Notes: a model not told the origin generated them from the letters alone. A stretch of DNA of 46,227 nt from CAZNNH01 sp964574335 (GCA_964574335.1 CAZNNH010000034.1:1-46227), one strand, 5' to 3'. Shown: positions 1-8,634, counted from the first letter of the stretch. Numbers and translations: made by a program.

Positions 1-1
1 G

Positions 2-1903
2 GCGCTGGCCGCCACCTCGTACCAGGTCGAGGCGACCCTGGATCACCTGGAACGCCGCGCGGAGGGCCACCTGCAGGTCCGCTGGACCAACGCCACGGCG
101 GGACCCGTGAGCCGGATCCCGATGATCTTCAGGGGCGCCGACGGCGAGGGGCACGTCGAGGACGGCCGGGTGGGAGCGGCGCCGGCCGCGGTCGAGGCCG
201 CGACCGCCAAGGGGTTCGACCTGGTTCCCGCGGAGCCGGTGGGATCGGGGGAGACCGTGGTCATCGAGCTGGACTTCAAGAGCCCTCCGGCGAGGACCGA
301 CTCGAGCCTGCCCTACGTCAGCCTCGAGGAGGACTGGTTCCCTCTGGCGCCGTCCGTGCGACACGGGAAGCTGGAGGCCGAGCTGACGGAGCTCGCCGAC
401 TTCGCGGTGACCCTCCGCTTCGATGCCGAGCTGGAGGTCGCCTGCACCGGCCGCATCCTCTCCGACCGCACGGAGGGCGGGCAGCGCGTCTACACGACCG
501 AGGCGAAGGGCGTGGTCGAGTACGGCTTCGCCTACCACCCCGAGCTCGAGGTGCTCGAGGCCGACTCGGCCGGCGTCCACATCCGATCCTTCTTCTTCCC
601 GGACGACGCCAAGTGGGGGCGGCGCCTCCTGGAGTACTCGGTCGACATCATCGCCTTCTACACCGAGCGGATCGGCTTCTACCCGCAGCCGGTGCTGGAC
701 ATCCTCCCCGGCTACCCGCATCCCTGGGGCGGCTACCCGGTCACCCCCAACGTGGTGACCATCCACCGGGGTCTCGACGAGAAGGGTGCCGGGGCCGAGG
801 ACTTCGCCCGCTGGATCATGGCGCACGAGATCGGCCACCAGTACTGGGGCTTCGGGACGGCCCTGGACGACCCGCACCACACGCGGTGGTTCGGGCTCTC
901 GATGGGGATCTATACCGACCGCCTCTTCACCCGGGCCCGGGGCTTCGGCGAGGACCTGCACGCCGACTTCCGGTGGCGATACCTGGGCGGTGTCCTGGCC
1001 GGGGTGGACACCACCATCCTGCAGGACGTGGAGCAGGTGAAGCGCATCGAGTGGGACTGGAACAACATCGTCGACCATGGCAAGTCTTTCGCCGTCCTGG
1101 AGATGCTCGAGTACGTGGTGGGCGAGGAGCCCTTTCTCGAGATCTTCCGGGAGGCCCACTCGCGCTTCCGTGGCCAGGTCGTCACCCTGGAGAGGTTCCA
1201 GGGGCTCTGCGAGGAGGTCTCCGGCCGCGACCTGGGGTGGTTCTTCCATCAGTGGTACGAGACGCCGGCGATCCTCGACTATCGCCTGGGCGAGACCCGG
1301 ACCTGGCGGGAGGGCGAGGAGTTCGTCACCCAGGCTACCGTCCTGCGGCGAGGCGATGCGGTCATGCCCCTCGAGATAGAGCTGGAGACCGTCGGTGGCC
1401 CACCGGAGCGCTTGCGTGTCTCCGGGTGGACCGAGAAGAGCACCGTGACCTTCCGCTCGGCGTCGGCGCCGAACCGCGTTCGCCTGGATCCCGACGGGAG
1501 GCTGGCCCTGCTGGCCGATGCCTCCCGCCGGTGGCGACCGGTGGACGTGGGGGCTCGCGCCCTGCTCAGCCTCGGTCGCGCGGGCGAAGCGGTGGGGCTG
1601 CTCGAGGGGCTGGGTGGGGAGGCGGCCGATCAGACCTACTACTGGTACCTGCTGGGCACGAGCCGCCTGCACGCCGGGGACCTCGCCGGAGCCGATGAGG
1701 CCCTGGAGCGCATCGAGGCGTTGAAGGGCCGCCCGGGTTGGGAGCGCATCCACGCCCTCGGTCTACTCAGGCGGGCCAACCTGCGCGACCTGCAGGGACG
1801 CCGAGCGGAGGCCGAGGCGATGTACCGACTCTGCCTGGAGCTGGACGACGTCCGGGAGGACGCCGCGAAGTACCTCGAGAAGGCCTACGAGAGACGCCCC
1901 TGA
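2..1903 (+). CDS. M1-family-like metallopeptidase with C-terminal TPR region (5' partial)
   Basis: The frame is open from base 2, and residues before the first GTG (107) already fit the N-terminal beta domain of M1 aminopeptidases, so the gene starts before the window. A zinc-binding HEIGH motif lies at bases 824-838, followed by QYWG as in M1 enzymes. A PVTPNVVTIH segment before it sits where the substrate-binding GAMEN loop would be. The third zinc ligand, normally Glu 19 residues after the second His in a WLNEG-type motif, is not seen: the region reads RWFGLSMGIY. The last ~110 residues look like TPR helices. M1 enzymes are broad aminopeptidases, but this one may have altered or no activity. 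Fold assignment is fairly sure; activity is not. Confidence 0.8.
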   Translation, partial: ALAATSYQVEATLDHLERRAEGHLQVRWTNATAGPVSRIPMIFRGADGEGHVEDGRVGAAPAAVEAATAKGFDLVPAEPVGSGETVVIELDFKSPPARTDSSLPYVSLEEDWFPLAPSVRHGKLEAELTELADFAVTLRFDAELEVACTGRILSDRTEGGQRVYTTEAKGVVEYGFAYHPELEVLEADSAGVHIRSFFFPDDAKWGRRLLEYSVDIIAFYTERIGFYPQPVLDILPGYPHPWGGYPVTPNVVTIHRGLDEKGAGAEDFARWIMAHEIGHQYWGFGTALDDPHHTRWFGLSMGIYTDRLFTRARGFGEDLHADFRWRYLGGVLAGVDTTILQDVEQVKRIEWDWNNIVDHGKSFAVLEMLEYVVGEEPFLEIFREAHSRFRGQVVTLERFQGLCEEVSGRDLGWFFHQWYETPAILDYRLGETRTWREGEEFVTQATVLRRGDAVMPLEIELETVGGPPERLRVSGWTEKSTVTFRSASAPNRVRLDPDGRLALLADASRRWRPVDVGARALLSLGRAGEAVGLLEGLGGEAADQTYYWYLLGTSRLHAGDLAGADEALERIEALKGRPGWERIHALGLLRRANLRDLQGRRAEAEAMYRLCLELDDVREDAAKYLEKAYERRP

Positions 1904-1951
1904 GGTCCGGCGGGGCGGAACCAGGCTGTGCCGCACCCCCAGGCGGGTGCG

Positions 1952-1977
1952 AAAGTCAGAAGTCTAGACCTGACCCC
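1952..1977. repeat. 26-bp dispersed repeat, copy 1
   Basis: This 26-bp sequence differs at one base from the copy at 3557-3582. Its core is the palindrome GTCTAGAC, flanked by GTCA and TGAC arms. It supplies the last codons (GLDF-stop) of the hydrolase on the minus strand. Elements of the form GGGGTCAGGTCT..ACTTTTGAC are, from memory, common near REP-associated or IS200-like transposases in other bacteria. No transposase is present here. Confidence 0.75.
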
Positions 1978-2837
1978 AACCAGTCGGCGCGATCCAGACG
2001 GGCCTGCTCGTTCAGGGCGTGGCCGGCGTCGTACCAGCGGAGCAGCTTGGGCTGGCTGGCGGCGGCGTAGAACTCGTCGGCGGCCGTGTCCGGGATGTTG
2101 GCATCCAGGGCGCCGAACTGGAAGAGCAGGGTCGCCGGGGCGGCGTGGCCGATGTAGTGGATGGCGTCCAGCCGCGAGCTGGGGACGGGGACCGGGTGGG
2201 GACGGTAGTAGACGGACGGACGTGCATAGCCCGTCATCAGGACGTAGGCCCGGATCCGTCTCTCGACGCCGGCCAGAACACCGCCCCAGATGGCACCGTT
2301 GCTGTGTCCCACGTACCCCAGGCGGGTCACGTCCACATCGGGACGCGAGGCGAGCACGTCCACGGCCCGGCGAGCGTCCACGACCTGCCGGATGTACATG
2401 TCGTCCGGAGCCATCTCCGTGTAGCCCGGACACCTCCAGGGGGCATCGAACAAGACCGAGGCCACCCCCCTGGCTGCGAGCCCCACCGCCTCGTCCAGGA
2501 ACTCGCTACGGTCCCCCTCGTTCCAGTGGAGGAAGACCAGGCCCGCATACGGTCCTTCCTGGAGCGGCAACACGAGATAGGCGCTGACGGTGCCGCCTTT
2601 CGGGCTCGGATAGCGGATGTCGTGGATCTCGGCGCCGGGCTCGGTGGTCGTGGCGACGTACTGAAGATCGAGCGGCGCCTCCTGGTCGTAGTCGAACAGG
2701 CGGACCAGCTCCTCGAACGAGGGCTCGGCGGACGCCGGCGCCGACGGCTCCGGTCCTCCACCGCCCCCGCAGTCGGCCAGAAGCACCAGGCCCAGACCGG
2801 CGGTCACCATCGGGAGTCGAAATCGGCGCCCGCTCAT
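1956..2837 (-). CDS. Lipoprotein alpha/beta hydrolase (dienelactone hydrolase-like)
   Basis: The 293-residue product starts with a signal peptide ending in a lipobox (LLADC, Cys23), followed by a Gly/Pro/Ala linker, so it is probably a membrane-anchored lipoprotein. The alpha/beta-hydrolase nucleophile elbow GHSNGA lies at residues 177-182 (Ser179). Plausible Asp (GALDANIP, about 245) and His (AGHALN, about 273) complete the triad. The preceding DAPW region fits an oxyanion-side loop. The substrate is unknown; relatives cleave esters or peptides. The ATG at 2837 has an AGAAGGGGGG-type ribosome binding site. The C-terminus is odd: its last residues are encoded by the 26-bp repeat, so insertion of the repeat probably replaced the original end. 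Confidence 0.8.
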   Translation of the reverse strand: MSGRRFRLPMVTAGLGLVLLADCGGGGGPEPSAPASAEPSFEELVRLFDYDQEAPLDLQYVATTTEPGAEIHDIRYPSPKGGTVSAYLVLPLQEGPYAGLVFLHWNEGDRSEFLDEAVGLAARGVASVLFDAPWRCPGYTEMAPDDMYIRQVVDARRAVDVLASRPDVDVTRLGYVGHSNGAIWGGVLAGVERRIRAYVLMTGYARPSVYYRPHPVPVPSSRLDAIHYIGHAAPATLLFQFGALDANIPDTAADEFYAAASQPKLLRWYDAGHALNEQARLDRADWLGSGLDF

Positions 2838-2873
2838 TGTCCGCCCCCCTTCTTCTTCGACCGGCGGACGACG

Positions 2874-3485
2874 TCAAGGGCCGTCAGCCAGGCCTGCCCT
2901 CTTCTTGATCCGATCGATGTCCAGGTCGCGGATCCACTCGGGGAGGTTCATCCAGACGGTGTGGAAGCCGAATCCGCCCTCGGTCATCTCGCGGATCGCC
3001 TCCTCCTTGGTCCATCCCTGGACCGCCACCCGATAGACGGCGCACAGGGCGCCCGTCCGGTCGGCGCCGTGCTGGCAGTGGACGAGCACCGGCTGGCGCT
3101 CCTTGTCGGTGACGATCCGGAGGAACCGGACGGCCTCCTCCTCCTCCGGGTGCCAGGCCCTCATGGGGATGTGCTCGTAGGCCAGGTCGGTTCCGGCGAT
3201 CTCGTCCCGGTCGGAGTGGAACGAGCGGAGGTTGACGATCGTCTTGACGCCCTGCTTCTCGAGGCCCTTCATCCCCTCGGCGGTCGGCTGGGCGCTGCGG
3301 TAGAGGGTCGGCGAGACCTGGTACAGGTTGGGCACGCCGTCGAGCTCGACCGGCTTGGCCCAGTCGGCTGGCCGCTCCTCGGGTGCCTCCTGGCCGAGGC
3401 AGGCGCAGGCGGTCAGCAGAAGGAGCGCGAGGAGTGCGCCCCGCGCTCCGAGCCCCAACCTCCGCGCCGGTGTGGCAGGCGCCAT
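2874..3485 (-). CDS. Lipoprotein dual-specificity/tyrosine phosphatase-like protein
   Basis: The product has 203 residues. The frame is open further upstream, but the ATG at 3485 is preferred because GAGGAG lies just upstream and translation there begins a proper signal peptide with lipobox LLTAC. The phosphatase P-loop HCQHGADRTG is at residues 136-145, giving catalytic Cys137 and Arg143 of the CX5R signature. The YRSAQP segment near residue 62 is typical of bacterial DSP-like phosphatases. It probably acts at the outer face of a membrane on phosphoprotein, inositol phosphate or a similar ester; the substrate cannot be read from the sequence. The gene stands alone between the two copies of the 26-bp repeat and has the same strand as its neighbours. 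Confidence 0.8.
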   Translation of the reverse strand: MAPATPARRLGLGARGALLALLLLTACACLGQEAPEERPADWAKPVELDGVPNLYQVSPTLYRSAQPTAEGMKGLEKQGVKTIVNLRSFHSDRDEIAGTDLAYEHIPMRAWHPEEEEAVRFLRIVTDKERQPVLVHCQHGADRTGALCAVYRVAVQGWTKEEAIREMTEGGFGFHTVWMNLPEWIRDLDIDRIKKRAGLADGP

Positions 3486-3556
3486 CTCGCTGCTCCTCGG
3501 GGCGTATCTTGGGACGGCGAGCGGGCCGACGCAAGCGGACGTGCACACCTCGGAGC

Positions 3557-3582
3557 AAAGTCAAAAGTCTAGACCTGACCCC
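3557..3582. repeat. 26-bp dispersed repeat, copy 2
   Basis: One mismatch relative to copy 1 at 1952-1977, same orientation. It lies 3 bp past the stop codon of the permease gene and about 70 bp upstream of the phosphatase start. Together the two copies bracket the phosphatase gene. Confidence 0.75.
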
Positions 3583-3585
3583 CGG

Positions 3586-6327
3586 CTACTCGTAGCGGAT
3601 GGCCTGGACCGGGTCGAGGCGGGCGGCGCGCCTCGCCGGCCAGAGGGCCGCCACGGCCGCCACCAGGAAGAGGGCCGTGACGGCGGCCAGGAGGGCCGCC
3701 GGGTCGGTCGGCGCCAGGCCGAAGAGCAGGCTGTCGAGCGCTCGGCCGGCGGCCAGCGCCACGGCGAGGCCGATGACGACACCGAGGACGACCCAGCTCG
3801 AGGCCGTCTTCAGCACCATCCACCGGACCTGCCGCCGGTCCGCACCTAGGGCCATGCGGATCCCGATCTCGCCGGTCCGTTGCGAGACGTTGTAGGCGAG
3901 CACGCCGTAGAGGCCGATCGCCGCCAGCAGCAACCCTAGCAGGGCGAACAGGGCGCTCAGCCGGCTGAGCAGCCTCTCCTGGCGCAGGCTGCGGTCGATC
4001 TCCTGGGTGAGCGTCCAGGCGCCGAGGATCGGAAGCTCCGGTGCCACCTCCGACACCGCGGCGCGCACCTGCTCGGTCACACTGCCGAGAGCGCCCCGGC
4101 TGCGCACCTCCAGGGAGGAGAGGTACCAGGGCGTCTGGGTCACGGGGAAGTAGGCGAGCCGCGGTGCCTCCTCCCACAGGCCGTTGCACTTGACGTCGCC
4201 GACCAGGCCCACGATCTCGATCTGCCGGCTCGAGGCCTCCCCGTCGACGCCGAAGCGCCTGCCGACCGGGGACGCGTCACCGAAGAAGTGGCGGGCGAAG
4301 CTCCGGTTGACGACGGCCACCCGCGGCGCTCCCTGGGTGTCCCGCCCGTCGAACGTCCTTCCCTGCAGCAGCGAGGCGCCGATGGTCCGAAAGTAGCCGG
4401 GCGTCACCACCGTCTGCTCGATCCCGGTGGCTTCCTCGGAAGGCGGCGTGTAGCCGTCCACCGCGACCTGGTTGCGGATCCGAGACCCGCTGAGCAGGTT
4501 GTAGGCGGACAGGCTCGCCGACTCCACGTCCGGCAGACCCTCGATCCTCTCCACCAGTGCCCGGTAGAGCTCTGGAAGGCGCCCCTGCTCCACGCCTCCA
4601 CCGCGGGGGTCGACCTCGAGCTGGAGCATGCCCTGTGAGCGGAACCCCAGGTCCTGGGTCCGGAGCTTGGTCATGCTGCGGAGGAACAGGCCGGCCGCCA
4701 CCAGCAGCACCAGGCTTCCGGCCACCTGCCAGACCACCAGCGCCTGGCGCAGGCTCCACCCTTTCCGCGACCCCCCCGGGATGACGTTCTGGGCCTTGAG
4801 CGCCGCTGACCACTCCGCGCCGGCGCCGTGGCGGGAGGGGGCCAGGCCGAACAGCAGCGCGGTGGCCAGGGACACCAGGAAGGTGAAGCCCATCACGCGG
4901 CCGTCGAGGGCCACCTCGATCTGGGGGGAGCCGCCGAAGACCAGGCCGAGGATGGATCCCACGCAGAGCCGAGCCACCGGGAGCGCCAGTGCCCCCCCGG
5001 CCAGGGCCAGCAGCAGGCTCTCGGTGAGGAGCTGCCGCATCAGTCGGCCCCGGCTGGCCCCGAGGGCGAGGCGGACCGAGACCTCTCGGCGGCGGCTCGC
5101 GGCTCGTGAGAGCAGCAGGTTGCCCACGTTGGCGCAGGCGATGAGCAGCACCAGACCCACCACCGCCATCAGGGCCTTCAGCGCTCCCGAGTAGCGTTCG
5201 CGGGTGTCGGAGAAGCCTCGGGCGAAGGGCACCACCTCGGTGCCGAGCCTGGCGATGGTGGCCGCGGTATCGGGCGACAGGTCCGAGCCGACCTCCTCGG
5301 TGACCAGCCGCCGGAAGAGCGAGTTGACATCCGCCGTCGCCCGCGGCGGCGACACGCCGTCGCGAAGGCGTCCGACGATGCGCAGCCACATCAGGTTCGG
5401 GTCTTCGAGGTACGACGCGTCCCGGGTCAGCGCCGGCTGCATGGCGAGGGGCACCCAGACGTCCGTGTTGAGGCCGACGGTGACGCCCAGGAACCCTCGC
5501 CGGGCCACCCCGACGATGACGTACTCCGTGCCATTCAGGCGGAGGGTCCGACCCAGCACGTCCCGGTCCTGGCCGAGCCGCCGGGTCCAGAAGCCGTGGC
5601 TCAGGACGGCTACCGGGCGGGCACCGGCCGTCTGGTCGTCCTCCGGCCCGAGGACGCGGCCCAGCTCGGCTCCGACCCCGAGGGTCTCGAAGAAGCTGCC
5701 GCTGACCAGCCAGGTCATGGCCCGGTCCTGCTGGGCACCCGGGTGCCGGGGATCGGGGCTGAGGTGGGCCCGGACCGGCCAGCTCGAGAAGGCCGCCAGC
5801 CGGGTGAAGGACCGGGCCTGCTCCTCGAATCCTCGGTAGAGGGGGACGGAGAAGAAGCTGCTGTCCCGTTGCAGCACACCGTCAGATCGGATGGTGGTCA
5901 TCGAGTAGCGGGAGCCGAGGACGTGGAGCTGTTCGGGCCGCTCCACCGGCAGCGATCGGAGCACGACGCGGTCGAGCAGCGTGAAGATGGCGGTGTTGGC
6001 GCCGATGCCGAGGGCCAGCGTGAGCACCACGGCGGCGGTGAAGACCGGCGTGCGCCGCAACGTCCGCCAGGCGAAGCGGGCGTCCTGGAGCGTGGTCTCC
6101 AGCAGCAGGAAGCGCCAGGCGCCCCGGCTGTCCTCCTTGACGACGGCGGCGTTGCCGAAGGCGCGGCGAGCGGCCCGCCGGGCTTCCTCCTCGGACATGC
6201 CGGCGGCGACGTTCTCCCGGGTGGTCATCTGGATGTGATACTCGATCTCCTCGTCCAGCTCACGGTCGATCCGGTCCCGCCGCAGCGTTGCCCCGAGTCT
6301 TCTCCCCAGCTCGCCCAGCCACCTCAT
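3586..6327 (-). CDS. MacB/FtsX-type orphan ABC permease (ADOP family)
   Basis: The product has 913 residues. Residues ~1-75 form the cytoplasmic prefix helix typical of Acidobacterial duplicated orphan permeases (DRELDEEIEYHI, then EEEARRAARRAFGN). A transmembrane segment at ~95-120 (LTLALGIGANTAIF) is followed by a large periplasmic MacB-like domain. A first FtsX core lies at ~385-470 (LLIACANVGNLLLSRA, then REVSVRLALGASR). A second periplasmic domain precedes a second FtsX core at ~785-913, ending in the characteristic ARLDPVQAIRYE. No ATPase gene is adjacent, as usual for this family, so the ATPase partner and cargo are unknown. It lies 13 bp downstream of padR and is probably cotranscribed and controlled by it. 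Confidence 0.9.
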   Translation of the reverse strand: MRWLGELGRRLGATLRRDRIDRELDEEIEYHIQMTTRENVAAGMSEEEARRAARRAFGNAAVVKEDSRGAWRFLLLETTLQDARFAWRTLRRTPVFTAAVVLTLALGIGANTAIFTLLDRVVLRSLPVERPEQLHVLGSRYSMTTIRSDGVLQRDSSFFSVPLYRGFEEQARSFTRLAAFSSWPVRAHLSPDPRHPGAQQDRAMTWLVSGSFFETLGVGAELGRVLGPEDDQTAGARPVAVLSHGFWTRRLGQDRDVLGRTLRLNGTEYVIVGVARRGFLGVTVGLNTDVWVPLAMQPALTRDASYLEDPNLMWLRIVGRLRDGVSPPRATADVNSLFRRLVTEEVGSDLSPDTAATIARLGTEVVPFARGFSDTRERYSGALKALMAVVGLVLLIACANVGNLLLSRAASRRREVSVRLALGASRGRLMRQLLTESLLLALAGGALALPVARLCVGSILGLVFGGSPQIEVALDGRVMGFTFLVSLATALLFGLAPSRHGAGAEWSAALKAQNVIPGGSRKGWSLRQALVVWQVAGSLVLLVAAGLFLRSMTKLRTQDLGFRSQGMLQLEVDPRGGGVEQGRLPELYRALVERIEGLPDVESASLSAYNLLSGSRIRNQVAVDGYTPPSEEATGIEQTVVTPGYFRTIGASLLQGRTFDGRDTQGAPRVAVVNRSFARHFFGDASPVGRRFGVDGEASSRQIEIVGLVGDVKCNGLWEEAPRLAYFPVTQTPWYLSSLEVRSRGALGSVTEQVRAAVSEVAPELPILGAWTLTQEIDRSLRQERLLSRLSALFALLGLLLAAIGLYGVLAYNVSQRTGEIGIRMALGADRRQVRWMVLKTASSWVVLGVVIGLAVALAAGRALDSLLFGLAPTDPAALLAAVTALFLVAAVAALWPARRAARLDPVQAIRYE

Positions 6328-6340
6328 GGGAGCGCTCCTT

Positions 6341-6685
6341 TCACGCCGGCTGCAGCACGCGGGCGATCGCCTCCATCACACGCTCGAAGGAGGCCATCTC
6401 GACCTCGAGCTGCTGCCTCCCGTTTCGGGTGAGACGGTAGTAGCGGGCCCGCCGCCCGCTGTCGGACTCTCCCCACTCCGCGGTCACGAAGCCCTTGACC
6501 TGCAGCCGCTGCAGGGCCGGGTAGAGCGATCCCTCGCCGACCTGCAGGACCTCGGCCGAGCGTCGTCGGATGTACTGGGCCACGCCGTACCCGTGGAGGG
6601 GGCCCTGTGCCAGGGTCCTCAGGATCAGCATGTCCAGGGTCCCCGGCAGGAACTCGTTCTGCTTGCTGCCTCGCTGGACTCCCAT
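6341..6685 (-). CDS. PadR-family transcriptional regulator
   Basis: The 114-residue product has the compact PadR winged-helix layout: LPGTLDMLILRTLAQGPLHGYGV at the start, then GEGSLYPALQRLQVKGFV as recognition helix and wing, then RARYYRLTRNGR. A dimerisation helix follows. PadR proteins repress promoters, usually their own and an adjacent operon. Here the gene is directly upstream of the orphan permease, a pairing that recurs in Acidobacteriota. The ATG at 6685 is preceded by a weak GGTGA ribosome binding site. A strong sigma70-like promoter with an overlapping palindrome lies upstream. Confidence 0.92.
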   Translation of the reverse strand: MGVQRGSKQNEFLPGTLDMLILRTLAQGPLHGYGVAQYIRRRSAEVLQVGEGSLYPALQRLQVKGFVTAEWGESDSGRRARYYRLTRNGRQQLEVEMASFERVMEAIARVLQPA

Positions 6686-6718
6686 CGTTTAGTCACCCAT
6701 CGGCGTCCGATACATCGC

Positions 6719-6758
6719 CTATCGATAGAAAGATAGGCCCGCCGCCTGGCCTTGTCAA
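6719..6758 (-). promoter_or_regulatory. padR promoter with overlapping palindromic operator
   Basis: On the minus strand a perfect TTGACA (-35, bases 6753-6758) is followed after 17 bp by TATCTT (-10, bases 6730-6735). Immediately downstream is the perfect palindrome CTATCGATAG (6719-6728), and CCTATC/GATAGG arms (6719-6724 and 6732-6737 region) overlap the -10. This is the expected place for an autorepressing PadR to bind. Confidence 0.7.
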
Positions 6759-6814
6759 GCCCAGGTCGCCAAGGCGGCCAGCGGTGGCGACGTGACCCTC
6801 CTTTCCGGGACAAG

Positions 6815-6825
6815 TTGATCATCAA
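6815..6825. promoter_or_regulatory. Small inverted repeat upstream of Phd/PIN pair 1
   Basis: TTGAT-C-ATCAA is a perfect 5-bp inverted repeat 36 bp before the antitoxin start. Type II antitoxins commonly autorepress through such sites. No convincing promoter hexamers were found with it. Confidence 0.3.
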
Positions 6826-6861
6826 GGCCATTAAGGGCATCATGACCCTAGGGAGGTTCCC

Positions 6862-7161
6862 ATGGCCACGCCCCGGATCGAATCCGTCAACGTCGCCGAC
6901 GCCAAGCGTCGGTTCTCTGACCTCCTGGGGCGCGTCGCGTACGGTGGGGAAACGGTGCTGATCACCCGCCGGGGCCGGCCGATGGCGAAGCTGGTACCTC
7001 CCGAGGCGCCGCCGGGCGCCGAAACCCTGGGGTCGTTCTCGGGGTGGCTGGAGGAGGACGATCCCTACTTTGCGATCGTCGACGAGATCGTAGCCAACCG
7101 AGGTCGGCACCAGCCACGAGTCACCGGGCGGGGCGCGCCTCGCTCCCGGCGGAACCGTTGA
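6862..7161 (+). CDS. Type II antitoxin, Phd/YefM family (pair 1)
   Basis: The 99-residue product has a Phd/YefM N-terminal DNA-binding fold: VNVADAKRRFSDLLGRVAYGGETVLITRRGRPMAKLVP is diagnostic. The C-terminal half should be the flexible toxin-binding tail. GGGAGG upstream of the ATG gives a good ribosome binding site. The stop codon is 4 bp before the GTG of a PIN-domain toxin, so the two are cotranscribed. It probably neutralises that RNase and represses its own promoter. Family assignment is strong; the tail beyond residue 70 is poorly conserved in such proteins. Confidence 0.9.
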   Translation: MATPRIESVNVADAKRRFSDLLGRVAYGGETVLITRRGRPMAKLVPPEAPPGAETLGSFSGWLEEDDPYFAIVDEIVANRGRHQPRVTGRGAPRSRRNR

Positions 7162-7165
7162 GGCC

Positions 7166-7573
7166 GTGGCCAGCTACCTTCTCGACACCAACGTCATCTC
7201 CGAGCTGTTCAAGAGACGACCCGCCTCGGCCGTGGTCGAGCGAATCAGGTCCGCACCTGCGCGCGATCTCTTCACCTCGGTCATCTGTGTCAGCGAGCTC
7301 CGCTACGGGGCGGCTCGGCACCCGAAGGGCGAGGCTCTCTGGCGTCGTGTGACAGCCGAGATCCTCGGTCGCATCCAGGTCCTTCCAATAGGCTGGGACG
7401 AGGCGGTCCGCGCGGGTGATCTGCTGGCCGGGCTCGAGGGGCGGGGCGAGCCGATCGGGGTCGAGGATCTCTTGATCGGCGCCACCGCCCTCGAGCACGG
7501 CATGACCGTGGTCACGCGGAACCGGAAGCACTTCGCGAGGATCGAGGGCCTTTCCGTGGAGTGCTGGTGGTGA
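7166..7573 (+). CDS. PIN-domain RNase toxin, VapC-like (pair 1)
   Basis: The 135-residue PIN domain begins at a GTG 4 bp after the antitoxin stop. The acidic metal-binding residues are visible: Asp7 (LLDTN), Glu44 (CVSELRYG), Asp101 (VEDLLIG), and the TRNRKHF segment near 117-123. VapC toxins cleave tRNA or rRNA with Mg2+ or Mn2+. The pairing with a Phd-type rather than VapB-type antitoxin is common. The gene converges on accA, with only 9 bp between the two stop codons. Confidence 0.92.
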   Translation: MASYLLDTNVISELFKRRPASAVVERIRSAPARDLFTSVICVSELRYGAARHPKGEALWRRVTAEILGRIQVLPIGWDEAVRAGDLLAGLEGRGEPIGVEDLLIGATALEHGMTVVTRNRKHFARIEGLSVECWW

Positions 7574-7582
7574 GGTGCGACC

Positions 7583-8566
7583 TCAGGTGACGGGTGAGGC
7601 CGCCTCGTCGCCGAAGTCGATGCCGACCCGGCCCATGTCCCGGAGCTTCTGGTAGCGGCGGTCGAGGCGGACGTCGGACGGCAGCGCGGCCACCTCGGCG
7701 AGGGCTTGGTGTAGCGCCGCGTCCACGAGCTGGGCGGCGGCGGCGGCGTCCTGCTGGGCGCCGCCGACGGGTTCCTTGATGATCGTGTCGACGACGCCGA
7801 GCCGGAGCAAATCGGGCGCCGTGATCTTCAGGGCCTCGGCGGCCTCGACCTTGTGGTTGGCGTCGTGCCAGAGGATGGCCGAGCACCCCTCCGGCGGGAT
7901 CACGCTGTAGATGGCGAACTCCTGGATCAGCATGCGGTCGCCGACGGCGATGCCGAGCGCCCCGCCGCTGTCGCCCTCGCCGCTCACGATGATGACGACC
8001 GGCACGTCGAGCACCGCCATCTCCCGCAGGTTCCTGGCGATGGCCTCGGAGACGCCCCGCTCCTCCGACTCGATCCCCGGGTAGGGGGCGGGCGTGTCGA
8101 TGAACGCGATCACCGGCCGGCCGAACTTCTCGGCCAGCCGTATCACCCGCAGCGCCTTCCGGTAGGCCTCGGGCCGGGCGTAGCCGAAGTTGCGGAAGAT
8201 CTTCTGCTTGGTATCGCCCCCCCTCTCGTGGCCGATCAGACACACCGGCTCGCCATGGTAGCGGGCGAAGCCGCAGACGATGGCGGGGTCCTCGGCGAAC
8301 CGCCGGTCGCCGTGCAGCTCGGTCCACTCCTCGAACAGCATCCGGGCGTAGTCCAGCGTGCCGGGCCGGGCGGGATGCCGCGCCACCAGCACCCGCTGCC
8401 ATGGGGTCAGGCTGGCGTAGAAGTCGATCCGGATCAGATCGACGCGGCGGCGCAGCCGGTCGATCTCGGTTTCGCGCGAGGCGGTCGGCGGCAGCGCCGA
8501 GAGCGTCTCGATCTCCTTGAGCAGCTTGGCGATCGGCTTCTCGAACTCGAGCAGCTCGACGGACAT
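7583..8566 (-). CDS. accA: Acetyl-CoA carboxylase carboxyltransferase subunit alpha
   Basis: The product (327 residues) matches AccA in length and order. An N-terminal helical region (LEFEKPIAKLLKEIETL) is followed by a crotonase-fold carboxyltransferase domain with FARYHGEPVCLIGHERGGDT, IAFIDTPAPYPGIESEERG, SGEGDSGGALGIAVGD and the IPPEGCSAILW segment. With AccD it transfers carboxyl from biotin to acetyl-CoA, the committed step of fatty acid synthesis. The ATG at 8566 is preferred over the GTG one codon upstream because GGAGG would lie too close to the GTG. No accD, accB or accC is nearby, so accA stands alone here. Confidence 0.95.
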   Translation of the reverse strand: MSVELLEFEKPIAKLLKEIETLSALPPTASRETEIDRLRRRVDLIRIDFYASLTPWQRVLVARHPARPGTLDYARMLFEEWTELHGDRRFAEDPAIVCGFARYHGEPVCLIGHERGGDTKQKIFRNFGYARPEAYRKALRVIRLAEKFGRPVIAFIDTPAPYPGIESEERGVSEAIARNLREMAVLDVPVVIIVSGEGDSGGALGIAVGDRMLIQEFAIYSVIPPEGCSAILWHDANHKVEAAEALKITAPDLLRLGVVDTIIKEPVGGAQQDAAAAAQLVDAALHQALAEVAALPSDVRLDRRYQKLRDMGRVGIDFGDEAASPVT

Positions 8567-8634
8567 CACTCCTCCGTCCCGGATGGATCCTACCGCACCG
8601 GAGCCGCGAGAGGCGGCTCGTCAGCCGCCCAGGC

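Noticed and set aside
2019..3572. 517-codon plus-strand frame
   Set aside because: Shadow of the hydrolase and phosphatase genes; no motif and biased composition.
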